Under the pieces are notes generated by a model. That model worked only from the letters and a program-made list of their open reading frames with translations. It did no database searches and was not told where the DNA came from. The translations under genes were made by a program, and so were the position numbers. 64,000 bases of DNA from Bacteroidota bacterium (GTDB lineage Bacteria; Bacteroidota; Bacteroidia; Chitinophagales; Chitinophagaceae). Numbering within the stretch: position 1 is the stretch's first letter; every line of letters starts with the position of its first letter. Where the stretch lies: the NCBI GenBank assembly GCA_016712665.1, contig JADJQP010000001.1, positions 124,001-188,000 on the forward strand. The letters run 5' to 3'. Below are positions 1-9,892 of the stretch, piece by piece.

Positions 1-2
1 GG

Positions 3-119
3 AAAATTCGACAATATGTGTTGTCTATGACCATACCCAATTCCCAAACAGATCAGGTGACCAAATTAAAGGCCGTTGAAGAAGATTCATTGATGAACGC
101 AATCCTTCAAAAGAATTAA
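3..119 (+). CDS. C-terminal fragment of a gene cut by the window edge
   Basis: An open frame enters from the left edge and ends at TAA (117-119), giving 38 residues that end LMNAILQKN. The start lies outside the window. The fragment is hydrophilic and shows no motif I recognise, so no function is proposed. Reading it as coding rests only on the frame being open from the edge. Confidence 0.4.
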   Translation, partial: KIRQYVLSMTIPNSQTDQVTKLKAVEEDSLMNAILQKN

Positions 120-423
120 TACCCAGTTGATGGGTAGCACATGTCAGATATTGCAATGAAAACCTGAGCGCTTGCACCATTACAAATTAGTGCAAATAAT
201 ATTTGACAAACTGATGACAATGAAGCGTATGACGCTGAAAGGCAATACTGGAAATGATTTCAGCACATAGGTTCGACTCTACGACAAAAATGCATCGCTG
301 CTTCAGGGATTTTGAGTTGAGGAATTTGTTGCGTAATAAGTAACTTTACAGAGTCAAAACAAAATGGATAGTTTGAGTACTGCAATTATTCTGGTGAATC
401 GATAAAATTATAAACCCAATACA
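120..423. other. Intergenic stretch, no gene recognised
   Basis: About 300 bases between the partial gene end and the next start. All frames are broken by stops. A GGTTCGACTC string near 271 looks like a tRNA T-arm, but the flanking stem does not pair and no acceptor or anticodon arm is present. The end of this stretch presumably holds the promoter of the gene starting at 424. Confidence 0.3.
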
Positions 424-1439
424 ATGAAATGTAAATTCTTCCTCTTATCAACTAGCATTATTTGCTTGTGTTTTCAGGCTGCTGTGGGGCAATTCAATTT
501 TGTACCGAATCATAGTTTTGAAGACAATGCCGCATTTTGCAATGGTGCCCGGGAAACATTTGGGATCCAACTTTTCCAAATTGGAATACTATTGTGGTAA
601 ACGGATCTACACCGGATTTATACCGGCCCTGCATGAATAACAATATGCAAATTCCCACCAATGTAGCCGGTTCACAAGCACCTGCAGATGGTAATAGTTA
701 TGCAGGTTTGCTGGGTACGCATTCATTTTATTCGTTTCCTAACGGTCGAGAATATATTCAAGTACAATTAAGCGCTCCGCTTACAGTAGGAATTCCCTAT
801 AGAATACAATATAAAACGTCCTTAGCTGAAAAAAGTAATGGTGCCACTTCTATGGGAATGGCCTTGGGTACTTCTCTTTTTACCTTTCAGGGGTATGCCG
901 CCTATCAAGCGATTAATCCAATACCAGCTTATGTACCCAGCGGTGCCATGTATACTACACCTCAAGCAATAACCGATAAAACCAATTGGACGCTTGTTTC
1001 CTTCGATTATACTCCCAGTATTCCAAACATACAGTATCTCTTAATTGGAAATTTAAATAATGTGATGGCACCTCTTTCGGTACCGGGTGATGGTTTAGTA
1101 GGAAGTATGGGACCGGGCGCCTACTATTATATTGATGAGGTGGAAGTATTTAGAATTCTTGAAAATCCTTCACATTTGGCAGAGGATAATGAGGCAGTAC
1201 TGGACCTGTCGATATCTCCCAATCCCACGAAGGAATGCATACAGATGAAATTTCCCTTTCAGTTGAATTTCCAAATTGAGATTATTAATAGTATGGGGCA
1301 AGTTGTTTTTCATAAAGAAGGAAAAAATGCCTCCAGTGAAATCATTTCAACCAATCAATTGGTAAACGGAATGTACTTCGTTCGGATGAGGACATGTGAC
1401 AAAATTTCCGTCATCAAAAAAATATCAGTACTCCATTAA
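424..1439 (+). pseudogene. T9SS-sorted secreted protein, frameshifted near its N-terminus
   Basis: ATG at 424 opens a frame with a signal peptide (MKCKFFLLSTSIICLCF, cleavage likely after AVGQ) followed by NFVPNHSFED, the usual beginning of a Bacteroidota secreted family with a carbohydrate-binding-like fold. That frame stops at about 598. The rest of the protein (CPGNIWDPTFPNW onwards) continues in another frame, open from a TTG at 537 to TAA at 1439. Supplying one base around 541-548 joins them into a protein of about 338 residues. The C-terminal ~80 residues are a T9SS type A sorting module: SPNPTKE, then GQVVFHKE, LVNGMYFVRM and a short basic end. Function beyond secretion is unknown. The break may be a sequencing error or a real mutation; pieces are 424-~540 and ~541-1439. 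Confidence 0.7.
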
Positions 1440-1866
1440 TTCCATTGCTTGTTTCCATTAACGTCTTGCGAACAGGAGGTATAATGGAAGCTTGCTATGA
1501 AAATTGGTTGATGAATATTACTTTTTTAACCCAATATCCAGCATCGTTTTTCACCACTTTTTCATCCGTTTAAATACACTGCAAACATCTTTATAGAGAG
1601 ACGTGCATTGCGGCAACGATTGTAGTGAAAATCCTTTTGGCGCTGCCTGATATTCATCCGGTATTCAACGGAAAATGCGTTGCGAAGGCAGCAGAAAAAG
1701 ATTGAAACGAAAAGCGTGTGTGCCGCCCAAAAGGGATTCAAATAAATGACCCCCTGATCCTCTATTCCCTACATACCTTTCATTCGTCCTACCTGCGTTT
1801 TAAAATTAGTAATACCCTTTGCAATACTATGCACTCTTTTTCGTTATAGATGTAAACTACTCCATC
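1440..1866. other. Intergenic stretch with a possible dispersed-repeat remnant
   Basis: No convincing gene on either strand. Around 1687-1712 the text GCAGCAGAAAAAGATTG resembles GGGCAGGAAAAAGATTG at 28890-28907, another long non-coding stretch. The shared core suggests a decayed intergenic repeat, but it is too short to prove it. The right end should contain the promoter of the ExbD-like gene at 1867. Confidence 0.3.
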
Positions 1867-2394
1867 ATGGCAGAACTCATTGTAAAAAGCACCGGCTCCG
1901 CAAGCAGAGGAAACCCTCGTATCGACCTTACTCCCATGGTGGATTTGGGATTTCTTTTGATTACCTTTTTTATTTTCACCACCACCTTAAGCGTACCCAA
2001 AACAATGGATATTAATATGCCGGTTGAAGGGCCTTCCATGCCTTTAGCACATCATACCGCCATGACCATTTATTTAGGGAAAGACCATAAACTTTATCAT
2101 TATTCTGGAACAGATGCTATGAATAGTGTTTATGAAAAACTACAGCAAACTGATTTTCATACGATTCGAAAAGCCTTGTTTGATCATGCTGCCAATGTGA
2201 AAAGCGCCTATATCAATGGCCTAAAAGGAAGTAAGAAAGATGATTTCCCGTTTGTAATTGTAAAGGCCTCAGCCGAAAGTCAGTATGCCGATTTGGTAAA
2301 TCTCCTCGATGAATTGAACATTACCAATATGGGAAATTATGCATTGGTGGATATTTCTGCGGAAGAAGAACTTGAGTTGCAAAAGAAGGGTTAG
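1867..2394 (+). CDS. ExbD/TolR-family proton-channel subunit, stand-alone
   Basis: 175-residue biopolymer transport protein of the ExbD/TolR family. ATG at 1867 (MAELIVKSTG) is preferred over the upstream ATG at 1819 because family members begin with a short cytoplasmic segment. The pattern RIDLTPMVDLGFLLITFF at about residues 19-36 holds the conserved pore Asp in the single transmembrane helix; a periplasmic domain follows. Known family members work with ExbB/TolQ and energise TonB or Tol systems at the inner membrane. No exbB, tonB or second exbD lies next to it, so the partner must be encoded elsewhere. Bacteroidota often carry several ExbD paralogues, and this may be an extra copy. Confidence 0.85.
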   Translation: MAELIVKSTGSASRGNPRIDLTPMVDLGFLLITFFIFTTTLSVPKTMDINMPVEGPSMPLAHHTAMTIYLGKDHKLYHYSGTDAMNSVYEKLQQTDFHTIRKALFDHAANVKSAYINGLKGSKKDDFPFVIVKASAESQYADLVNLLDELNITNMGNYALVDISAEEELELQKKG

Positions 2395-2487
2395 CTGAAA
2401 TATCAAAAAAAAAGGGTTCGCAAATATATTTTTCGGATGTTGTAGTTTTATCCTTTCATTTTCTAATAAAATGAAATTGTCATTTTC

Positions 2488-3504
2488 TTGAAACCCATCA
2501 TCCCTTTTACCAGCAAAATGCAGGCCTTTTATATAGGATGCATTGGTTTTATAACGTTGCTTTTTATCAACGCTTGCACGCCATCAAAATCGTCAAACGA
2601 AAACCAGGCATTTTATTATTGGAAAACGCAGTACCAATTAAATTCCTTTGAAAAAGAGTATCTTAAAAAGAAGGGAATAAAAAAAATATACCTACATTGT
2701 TTTGATATCGCCGTCGAAAATAATCTCCCGAAACCACAAGGCGTTTTGCGTTGGAAAGAGGCACCAATTCATAAAATAGAGTACATACCTACCGTATTTA
2801 TTCAAAATGACATTTTTAAACAGGCAGACACAAACCTTCTAAATGAACTGGCCCAGAATTGCTTTTCGTTATGCGGGCAAATAATGGGATCGCAGCAATT
2901 GCCCTTACAGGAGATGCAGGTAGATTGCGACTGGACTGCAAGCACCCGCGATTCCTATTTCTATTTTTTGAAATGTCTCAAACAAAAAAGGATAATCGTG
3001 AGCGCCACGCTTCGTTTATATCAGTACAAATATGCAGACAAATCGGGTATACCCCCAGCTGATTATGTTAGCCTAATGTGTTACAATATGGGAACTATGA
3101 AAAAGGACCACAATGAAAATTCAATTTTTAATAAAAAGGATTTGCAGGCCTATTTACAAGCAACAAAATCGTATCCACTTCCCTTGAATATTGCCTTACC
3201 CATTTTCAACTGGACATTACTTTATAGTAATCAAATGTTTAAGGGCATATTGTATAAAACACCCATGGTAGAAAACAAGTATTGGAAACGAATTTCTGAA
3301 ATCAAGTATATTTGTGTTCAGGCCCATTTTGATAGCAATTGTCAACGAAATTTTTACCCGAACGAATCGATCCGCATTGAAACCATTTCAAAAAAAGATT
3401 TGGAACAAGCATTACATACCATTCAACATTATGTCAAGAATTCAAAAAATGAAATCATTTACTTCGATCTCGATAGCAGCAAAATTCGCCATTGTTTGTA
3501 TTAG
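2488..3504 (+). CDS. Lipoprotein of unknown function, possible TIM-barrel fold
   Basis: About 338 residues from a TTG at 2488, or 328 from the ATG at 2518. The TTG start gives a positively charged n-region (MKPIIPFTSK) ahead of the hydrophobic stretch, which suits a signal peptide better. A lipobox (LFINAC, then TPS) indicates a lipoprotein. The mature part begins AFYYWKTQY and contains MQVDCDWTASTRDSYF and YVSLMCYNMGT, strand-end patterns reminiscent of glycoside-hydrolase-like barrels. I do not recognise a named family. Its last 56 bases overlap the next gene, which suggests a translationally coupled pair. Confidence 0.6.
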   Translation: MKPIIPFTSKMQAFYIGCIGFITLLFINACTPSKSSNENQAFYYWKTQYQLNSFEKEYLKKKGIKKIYLHCFDIAVENNLPKPQGVLRWKEAPIHKIEYIPTVFIQNDIFKQADTNLLNELAQNCFSLCGQIMGSQQLPLQEMQVDCDWTASTRDSYFYFLKCLKQKRIIVSATLRLYQYKYADKSGIPPADYVSLMCYNMGTMKKDHNENSIFNKKDLQAYLQATKSYPLPLNIALPIFNWTLLYSNQMFKGILYKTPMVENKYWKRISEIKYICVQAHFDSNCQRNFYPNESIRIETISKKDLEQALHTIQHYVKNSKNEIIYFDLDSSKIRHCLY

Positions 3505-5889
3505 CCTGTTTGCGAGCTTTACGCTAAAAACCAATGCATGCGGTCCCGATTTTACCGGCTGGCAATTTAGCTGGCTTCTCGAACATTATAATTATCAGCA
3601 TCCACTATTTGACTATCAGTTTGACCCCTCTAACCGATTTTATAGCAAAAGTTGGGCGCCCTATACAGAAGAGCGAGAAGCAGTTCCTGATAAAATCCGA
3701 CACAACCTCAGCCAATGGAGAACCTATCTAAAATTGCCCCTATCGATCCATGATACAGTCATCAGACAATTCATTTATCATGATTCAAATCTTGCCTTGC
3801 AAAAACAATCGCCCATTTCCAAATTTATAGATACCAAATCGAATGCAGAAGAAATCTGGCAATATCTTCTTTTGATGAATGCATATAAAAACGAGTTGTT
3901 GCCATCAGATGGAATATGGGATTATAGCTCTTATACCAATGTAGTAGGGTACGATACGGTTGCTACGTTTACAGCAAAATGTGAACGTATGTTACAAAGC
4001 AGCAAAGAGCCTTTTGTGAAATGGCGATTATTGTATCTGATACTAAGGGCTACCCATTTTAATAAGTATCACGACAAGGCTGCTCAAGCCTTTGAAACAT
4101 ACTACCCAATGATTTCTCAAGATCATTCCCTAGCGCAATATTGGTGCGAGGGGATGTATGCAGGTGCCTTACTTCGCATGAAGCAGTACGATAAAGCCAT
4201 TTACTATAGTGCTCGGGCATTTGCCAACTGTCCCGACCAAAAAATGGAAGCTATGAATACGTACCTTTTTTCAAACCGAAATTGGAAATCGGCATTGCCT
4301 TTGTGTAAAGATGCAAGCGACAGCGTGTACGTGGCCATGTTGGAAGGAGCGAATGAACCCTTACCCAATATGGAATTTGCCAATATGGTGTATCAAAAAA
4401 ACCCCGGTTCCGAAATTCTAAAATTTCTTTGGTTGCGCGAGGCTCATAAAATGGAAGAGTATTGGCTTACCAAAAATAAATACGAAACCAAAAACATCCA
4501 TTACCTGGATTATGATCATCCAATAGATATGGACAGCTTTTATGTTAGCGCTCATATTCTATCGCAATTTATTGAATTATCAAATAGCATACTACATCAT
4601 AACGGAAACATTCCGGCTAAAGTAAGTGTTGCCAATAGCCTTGCCTATTACTATTATAAAACCGGCGACTATGAGAAGGCCCAAAACCTGTTAGAGAAAA
4701 TCACTTCATTACCAAAGGATGAAATCGAACGTAAACAATTTGAGTTGCTTTCTGCCTTACTTCATCTCAAAAAAAGCAATCAGCTGGAAACTGAAAAGTT
4801 TGTTTCCTTAATTCAATATTTTAAATCCATTGCATCGGGACAAACAAACAATCATGTTGGATATTATCTTTTATACAATGAAATAGCACCCTACTACCTC
4901 GCAAAAAAAGATACCCTCGCTACTTTTTGGACCTATACCTATGCGAATTGCTTTGATGCCGACTCCTTTCATTTATACGCCTCTGACTATTCGCCGGAAA
5001 GTTTCAATTATTCAAACTATGCCACCTATTTATTAAATCAGCAATTTTCAATCGAAACAGTGCAACAGCTCAAACAACAATTTCTTGCCCGCAAGGGTCG
5101 TACAGAATTTGAAACCTACCTGATACAAGGAACCAAATTTGATGAAGGAGCCACTTTATTTGATTTAGTAATCGCCCGAAAACATATGTTGGCCGAACGC
5201 TGGGATCAAGCGCTCTCTATGTACGATGCCCTACCGGCTTCGTTCACCACAATAATGGGCCCAAACCCTGCTAATAGTAGCATCAACGATTATATGGAAG
5301 ACGCAGGGCAAAAAAATTCCTACACCATAAAGCAAATTTTAGAATTGGCACTAAAATTAAAATCCAATGCTGACAAAGTAAACGAGGGTAATGCCACCGA
5401 CAAATTACTTTATGCAACGGTGCTCTACAATTTGAGCTTTTATGGCAAAAATCATTACATTTTGGATAACCATTGGAATCAATATGGAAGCAATGCGGTG
5501 TATTATGATTTTGATTCAATCGATACTCATATTTACTGCAATGACAAAGATTATTACGAAATGCCCTTTCATAAAAGCTATCAAAACTATTTTCGCCTTA
5601 CTGCTTCCGAAAAATATGCAAAGGATGCGCTGATGTCTTTGAAAACTGCTGAGGAAAAAGCACAGGCCACCTTTCTGCTGGCAAAATGTTGGCAAAAACG
5701 TTGTCCTCGAAAAACCAAATTCAATACCGAATATAAATATTGGGAAGATGTGTCAGATTACGTAGGCTATTCTCTAAAGAATCCCTTACTTCAAAAAACC
5801 TGTCAACCACTTTTAAGAATACCGCTTTGCAAGAACGGATTTTCAATACCTGTAGTTATTACAAAATGTATGTAGGATCTAAGCATTAA
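3449..5889 (+). CDS. Large secreted TPR-like protein, frameshifted near the C-terminus
   Basis: Start ATG at 3449 (an alternative is 3431) gives a signal peptide ending LKTNACGPDF; the mature N-terminus CGPDFTGWQF looks like a conserved Bacteroidota family of unknown function. The body is rich in helical, TPR-like segments (for example YYYKTGDYEKAQNLLEKI). The frame as read ends at 5875 with an atypical tail, while the +1-base frame from about 5794 gives NLSTTFKNTALQERIF and then NTCSYYKMYVGSKH, ending at TAA 5887-5889. One A missing in the A6 run at 5793-5798 explains this and restores about 813 residues. It overlaps the lipoprotein gene upstream by 56 bases and the two probably act together at the cell envelope. 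Confidence 0.65.
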
Positions 5890-6026
5890 CACAACCAACT
5901 GCCCCTTGTAAAATAGGAGCAACATTTAGCTGTACAAATTTGGTACAAAAAAGATGGAACAGTTGTTTTTTATTCGTACTTTTTCCTCACCCTTTATAAA
6001 GGTGCTCAAGCGCAAAAACAAAGCAC

Positions 6027-6701
6027 TTATAAACTCACAAACTTAAAATTCCTTTCGAGGCTATCATCATTCATACTATTTCGTCTGCTTGTATTCGAAA
6101 CCTTATCCATACTACTAAGGGTCAAAATTTGAACGTCTACAACTGCGGATTGAGTGGAAACATACTCCGCTTTGCTCGAAGCTGCAATCGTTCTATGTTC
6201 CTTCCTTTCGTTCAAGCCCTGTGCATTTGCTAAGGTTCTCTTGGGTTTAGACTCGAGTGCTTGCTTTAAGTAAATGGTATCTCTTACGGTTTGATACACA
6301 ATGGAAGGAACTTCTTTTATTAGGGTATCCACCTTTTCTGCAATGTGAACACCGAGCTCCCCCTGCGTTTTCTTTGAATGATGCGCGAACCACAAGGTAG
6401 AAAAAAGGAGTAATATGCTGGCCGCTTTCCATATTATATCAGACTGCAACGTAAGTCTCGGTCTTCGATTCTGATGGGTCTCCTCAAATAAATTCAGTAA
6501 TTCGCTTTTGCGTGAAGTAGCAACAGGATTTACTTGTAAAGTCTTTGAAATGCTACCATGTGTTTGGTGCAATGTATTATATTCCTTTTTTGTTAGGTGG
6601 TTTAAAACCTCTGCTTGCATTTCCTTCTTAAGCGCCTCAAATGGCATGTTAGCTATCCACTCAAAAACCACTACGGGTATTTCTTCAATATTAGGTTTCA
6701 T
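6027..6701 (-). CDS. Probable membrane anti-sigma factor
   Basis: 224 residues with a soluble N-terminal region (MKPNIEEIPVVVFEWIANMP), one transmembrane helix at about residues 90-105 (IIWKAASILLLFSTLWFA) and a long periplasmic tail without recognised domains. Its start overlaps the end of the ECF sigma factor by 11 bases. That arrangement, with one membrane span, is typical of anti-sigma factors that sequester the sigma factor until an envelope signal arrives. No zinc-binding anti-sigma (ZAS) motif is visible. The role is inferred from position and topology. Confidence 0.6.
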   Translation of the reverse strand: MKPNIEEIPVVVFEWIANMPFEALKKEMQAEVLNHLTKKEYNTLHQTHGSISKTLQVNPVATSRKSELLNLFEETHQNRRPRLTLQSDIIWKAASILLLFSTLWFAHHSKKTQGELGVHIAEKVDTLIKEVPSIVYQTVRDTIYLKQALESKPKRTLANAQGLNERKEHRTIAASSKAEYVSTQSAVVDVQILTLSSMDKVSNTSRRNSMNDDSLERNFKFVSL

Positions 6702-7263
6702 AATTATAGTAATTAAAAATGTGCGTATACTTTTTTAATAAATAAAATATTCCGGACTTCACAGAACCTTCCGGAATATTCATAATAGCAGCAATTTCGC
6801 GAATACTCAATTGCTGAGAAAAGCGCAGGGTAAAAATTTGTTGTTCCTTTTCAGAAAGGCTTTCAAATTTTTCATCGAGAATTTGACGCAAATAATTTAC
6901 ATCCACATGCGATTGTGGCGCCACTGACCAGTTTGAGCCAATGGCTTCTGTCAACGGCAATTGCTGATTTCGTTCATCCCTCAATTGATTTTTACAGCGA
7001 TTGCCGGTAATCGTATAGATCCAGGTGGAGAATTTTTTGTTGACGTCGAACTTTTCCGGTGCTTGAATAATTTTAATAAACACCTCCTGCACTATATCTT
7101 CTGCCTTGGGTATGTCATTCAAATAACCAAATGCATACCACACCATTTTGTCAAAATATCGTTCATACAACAACTCAAAGGCCAGTTTATTGCCTTTGAG
7201 TAGGAGTCGCATCAAGGTTTCGTCACTTGAATCGGAGTCGATATTCTTTTTGAATAAAAACAA
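6691..7263 (-). CDS. ECF-type RNA polymerase sigma factor
   Basis: 190-residue sigma-70 family protein. Region 2 is seen in ERYFDKMVWYAFGYLND followed by KAEDIVQEVFIKI (core binding and -10 recognition), and region 4 in LSEKEQQIFTLRFSQQLSI then IPEGSVKSGIFYLLKK (helix-turn-helix for -35 recognition). Lacking regions 1 and 3, it belongs to the extracytoplasmic-function group. It starts three bases after the preceding gene on the same strand and overlaps the anti-sigma gene, so the three genes form one operon. Regulon unknown. Confidence 0.9.
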   Translation of the reverse strand: MFLFKKNIDSDSSDETLMRLLLKGNKLAFELLYERYFDKMVWYAFGYLNDIPKAEDIVQEVFIKIIQAPEKFDVNKKFSTWIYTITGNRCKNQLRDERNQQLPLTEAIGSNWSVAPQSHVDVNYLRQILDEKFESLSEKEQQIFTLRFSQQLSIREIAAIMNIPEGSVKSGIFYLLKKYTHIFNYYNYET

Positions 7264-7266
7264 AAT

Positions 7267-8411
7267 CTAATCTACAAATTTTAAGACAGTTTCTTCCTCT
7301 TCATTTCCTTTACTCAATAAAATTAACTTTTCTTTTATCCAGTTTTGTTTTTGCAATTCCCCTGCTTCTTTATAATGCACATAAAGTTTTATAAAGGGAA
7401 CAATATAATTTCGATTTACCTCCTTCACTTTTTCAGCAGCAAAATCTTCGTAAAATACTTTGTCGAGATAGTCTATGGCAAATAAGGTTTCCACATTTTT
7501 TCGCATTGCAGCCATATTGTCGAAGGCGCTGGTTTTATAGGCATAGGCCAACCCCACTAAAAATAAATTTTCTGCAACCTTGTCAGAGTATACATCATCG
7601 CCTGTGCAGGTGAGTGCCGAATATACCGGAAAATGATTCGAATTGCTATGGAGTACCTGCAATAATTTCTCATTAAAAGGGCCCTGCGGTTTTACATTAT
7701 CCAAATCATCGGCTTCGATACCCAGTTCTTTAAACATTTTCTCGCGATAAGCCTTTAGTGAAATTAAATAGCGATTGATCACCTTCACATCTCTGCGGAT
7801 ACCTTTGGCCTGCAAAGCCCAAACTGGATAGGTATCGTTGTCGCCACTAGTAACCAAAATGGCATTCTTTTCAAGGCCAATTAAGGTATTATAATTGTAA
7901 TACAGCAAACCTGGCGACATCTGGCCTGTTTCAATTTTTCGCAATGAAAATTCATCTCTCTGTTTCACGTTTCGTTGCATTTCACCGATGTTTATCATGT
8001 AGTCTATATGATCGGGACGATGCGGATCAATGGCAACTGCCCTTTCCAGAAAAGAGTAGTAGTTCATATCATTTCCATGAAACACCCAATTGCAATAATT
8101 AACGGTATAGGTATTCGGGATGGCTTCTTGCATCCTATCTAAAATAGCCTGCATTTCTACCTGTCGTTCAGTTCCCTTTCTTTTGTCTGTAGTGTCATGA
8201 TTGGTAATATATCGTTGCGCTTTAAACAAATTGTGCCAGGCGTTTTCGTTCTTTTCATCTTTAGATAATTCCTTCTCCCATGCTTTCAGTTGCTGCTTAT
8301 ACCACATCATGCTTTGGGGATTGGTGGCAAAACTTTGAATGGTTTCTGCCTTCTGTGCAAATACCAGATGGCCTAAAAAAAGTAGGATTAGGGTGATGCG
8401 TTGTTTTTCAT
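7267..8411 (-). CDS. Secreted DUF2723-tail-like protein, start lost to a frameshift
   Basis: The uninterrupted frame begins MMWYKQQLKAWEKEL at 8310, but the same frame continues upstream through a complete signal peptide core (ITLILLFLGHLVFAQ) without an in-frame ATG. Adding one A to the A5 run (plus-strand T5 at 8404-8408) joins it to ATG at 8409-8411, giving MKKQRITLILLFLGH and about 381 residues. The central part (AILVTSGDNDTYPVWALQ, then RRDVKVINRYL) resembles the C-terminal soluble part of DUF2723 membrane proteins; the membrane part is absent. It is the first gene of the sigma/anti-sigma operon and may be the envelope component the system serves or senses. Confidence 0.65.
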
Positions 8412-8508
8412 TGAAATATATTTTTGATACTTATACCCCTAAACACATTAAAGGTTCAAGTTGATTTAAAAAAATTTTTAATTCTCACAAAATATTTAGA
8501 TTTGTAGC

Positions 8509-9261
8509 ATGCTTCCTTTATCCATTATTATTCTTGCTAAAAATGAAGAAAAGAATATTGCCACTGCTATAGCGCCACTAGTGGGCATTACCGACGATAT
8601 TTTGGTGATAGATAGTGGAAGTACTGACAATACAAAAAACATCGTTCGAACCTTAGGGGCCACTGTGGTAGAAATGGAGTGGAAGGGATATTCGTACACC
8701 AAAAATGTGGCCAGCCGGCATGCAAAATACAATTGGATTTTGAGCCTGGATGCCGATGAAGAAGTGAATGCCGCGCTCAGAGACCACATCGTTCAAATTT
8801 TTTCGGAGGAAATGTCGATGGATGTGGCCTATAAAATCAGAAGAAAACTGGTGATTGCAGGAAAGGTCTTGCATCATGGTGCGGTGAGTAACGAATACCG
8901 TGTGCGACTTTTTAACCGACAACGGGCGTGGTGGAATCAAAATGAGGTGCATGAGGATATCGAATTCAGAGGAAATGTTACCGTAAAAAAACTAAAGGGT
9001 TACATGTGGCATTACTCCTACAATACCAATGAAGAGCACGAAACCAAATTGACTCACTACGCACATCTTTTTGCCAAACAAAAAATAGCCGAAGGTGCTG
9101 AGTCTTCGGTAGTGAAGCAATACCTCAGCCCTGTATTTGGATTTATCAAAAACTATATTTTCCGACTCGGATTTTTAGATGGCATGGCCGGATTGCAGTT
9201 TGCTCTTGCAGAAATGCGGTACACTTATAAAAAATACGAATTGATAGCGCGTTACTGTTAG
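8509..9261 (+). CDS. Family 2 glycosyltransferase (LPS-core WaaE-like)
   Basis: 250 residues. The GT-A nucleotide-sugar fold is shown by LSIIILAKNEEKNIATAI at the N-terminus, DDILVIDSGSTDNT and the metal-binding stretch WILSLDADEEV near residue 85. The C-terminal half carries HEDIEF and two hydrophobic stretches typical of the WaaE/KdtX subgroup, which adds a sugar to the lipopolysaccharide core at the inner membrane. A TAGATTTG box at 8497-8504 sits only 5 bases before the ATG, so the mRNA could be nearly leaderless if it is used. The gene end overlaps the convergent phosphatase gene by 4 bases. Confidence 0.85.
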   Translation: MLPLSIIILAKNEEKNIATAIAPLVGITDDILVIDSGSTDNTKNIVRTLGATVVEMEWKGYSYTKNVASRHAKYNWILSLDADEEVNAALRDHIVQIFSEEMSMDVAYKIRRKLVIAGKVLHHGAVSNEYRVRLFNRQRAWWNQNEVHEDIEFRGNVTVKKLKGYMWHYSYNTNEEHETKLTHYAHLFAKQKIAEGAESSVVKQYLSPVFGFIKNYIFRLGFLDGMAGLQFALAEMRYTYKKYELIARYC

Positions 9262-9752
9262 TCTTGATTTTTGGGAAAATCATAAAATAGTAATCGCTTA
9301 TTGGCTGTTAGCAGCTGCGTCCATTCGTCACCATCGAATTCGAAAGAAATCATACCACATGTGGGTACATTGTAGGTAAGATGTCCGCATTGGTGATTTA
9401 CAAAATAGGTAATACCTGGATTGTGGCATACCAGTAAGACACTCTGTATGCTATTATCGATAGTCATAAGATGATCGGCAATGGTATCTGGAGAGGCGTG
9501 ATACAAATCGTCGCTGTAACGAATTCTGTTCTCCTTAATACCGATTTGGGCAGCCACTGCTTGTGCGGTTTGCGCAGCACGTTTGGCGGTACTCGACAGG
9601 ATGTAATCAATGGGAATATTTCGCTGTAATAATCGTTTGCCCATCATGGGTGCATCATGGAGACCTCTTTCATTTAATTCGCGATCGAAGTCAGGAAGGT
9701 ATAAATTACTCCAATCCGACTTGGCATGCCGTAGTATTATGTAGGTTTTCAC
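9258..9752 (-). CDS. SixA-like histidine phosphatase
   Basis: 164 residues from a GTG start at 9752, which places YIILRHAKSDW at the N-terminus as in the histidine phosphatase superfamily; the longer frame reaching 9851 adds an unrelated hydrophobic leader. The RHA motif provides the phospho-accepting His. LSSTAKRAAQTAQ and LVCHNPGITYFVN supply the second Arg and second His of the active site. SixA removes phosphate from histidine phosphotransfer proteins in E. coli; in Bacteroidota the substrate is not known. The TAA stop overlaps the glycosyltransferase stop. Confidence 0.85.
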   Translation of the reverse strand: MKTYIILRHAKSDWSNLYLPDFDRELNERGLHDAPMMGKRLLQRNIPIDYILSSTAKRAAQTAQAVAAQIGIKENRIRYSDDLYHASPDTIADHLMTIDNSIQSVLLVCHNPGITYFVNHQCGHLTYNVPTCGMISFEFDGDEWTQLLTANKRLLFYDFPKNQD

Positions 9753-9892
9753 AGAGAACTTTTTATCAAAAATATATAAAAGTGCGAACACTACCACGAT
9801 CCTATTTATCCTGTCCCTGAACCACTCATAAAATAGGCAGACAGCAACCATGAAAACATCTTATTTTTGCCTTTCAAATTAATAGGATTTCC

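Noticed and set aside
260..290. tRNA-like T-arm string GGTTCGACTC
   Set aside because: The flanking bases do not form the 5-bp T-stem, and no anticodon or acceptor stem can be drawn upstream.
5933..6026. Small plus-strand gene starting at ATG near 5954
   Set aside because: Only about 30 codons, runs into the anti-sigma gene and shows no conserved feature.
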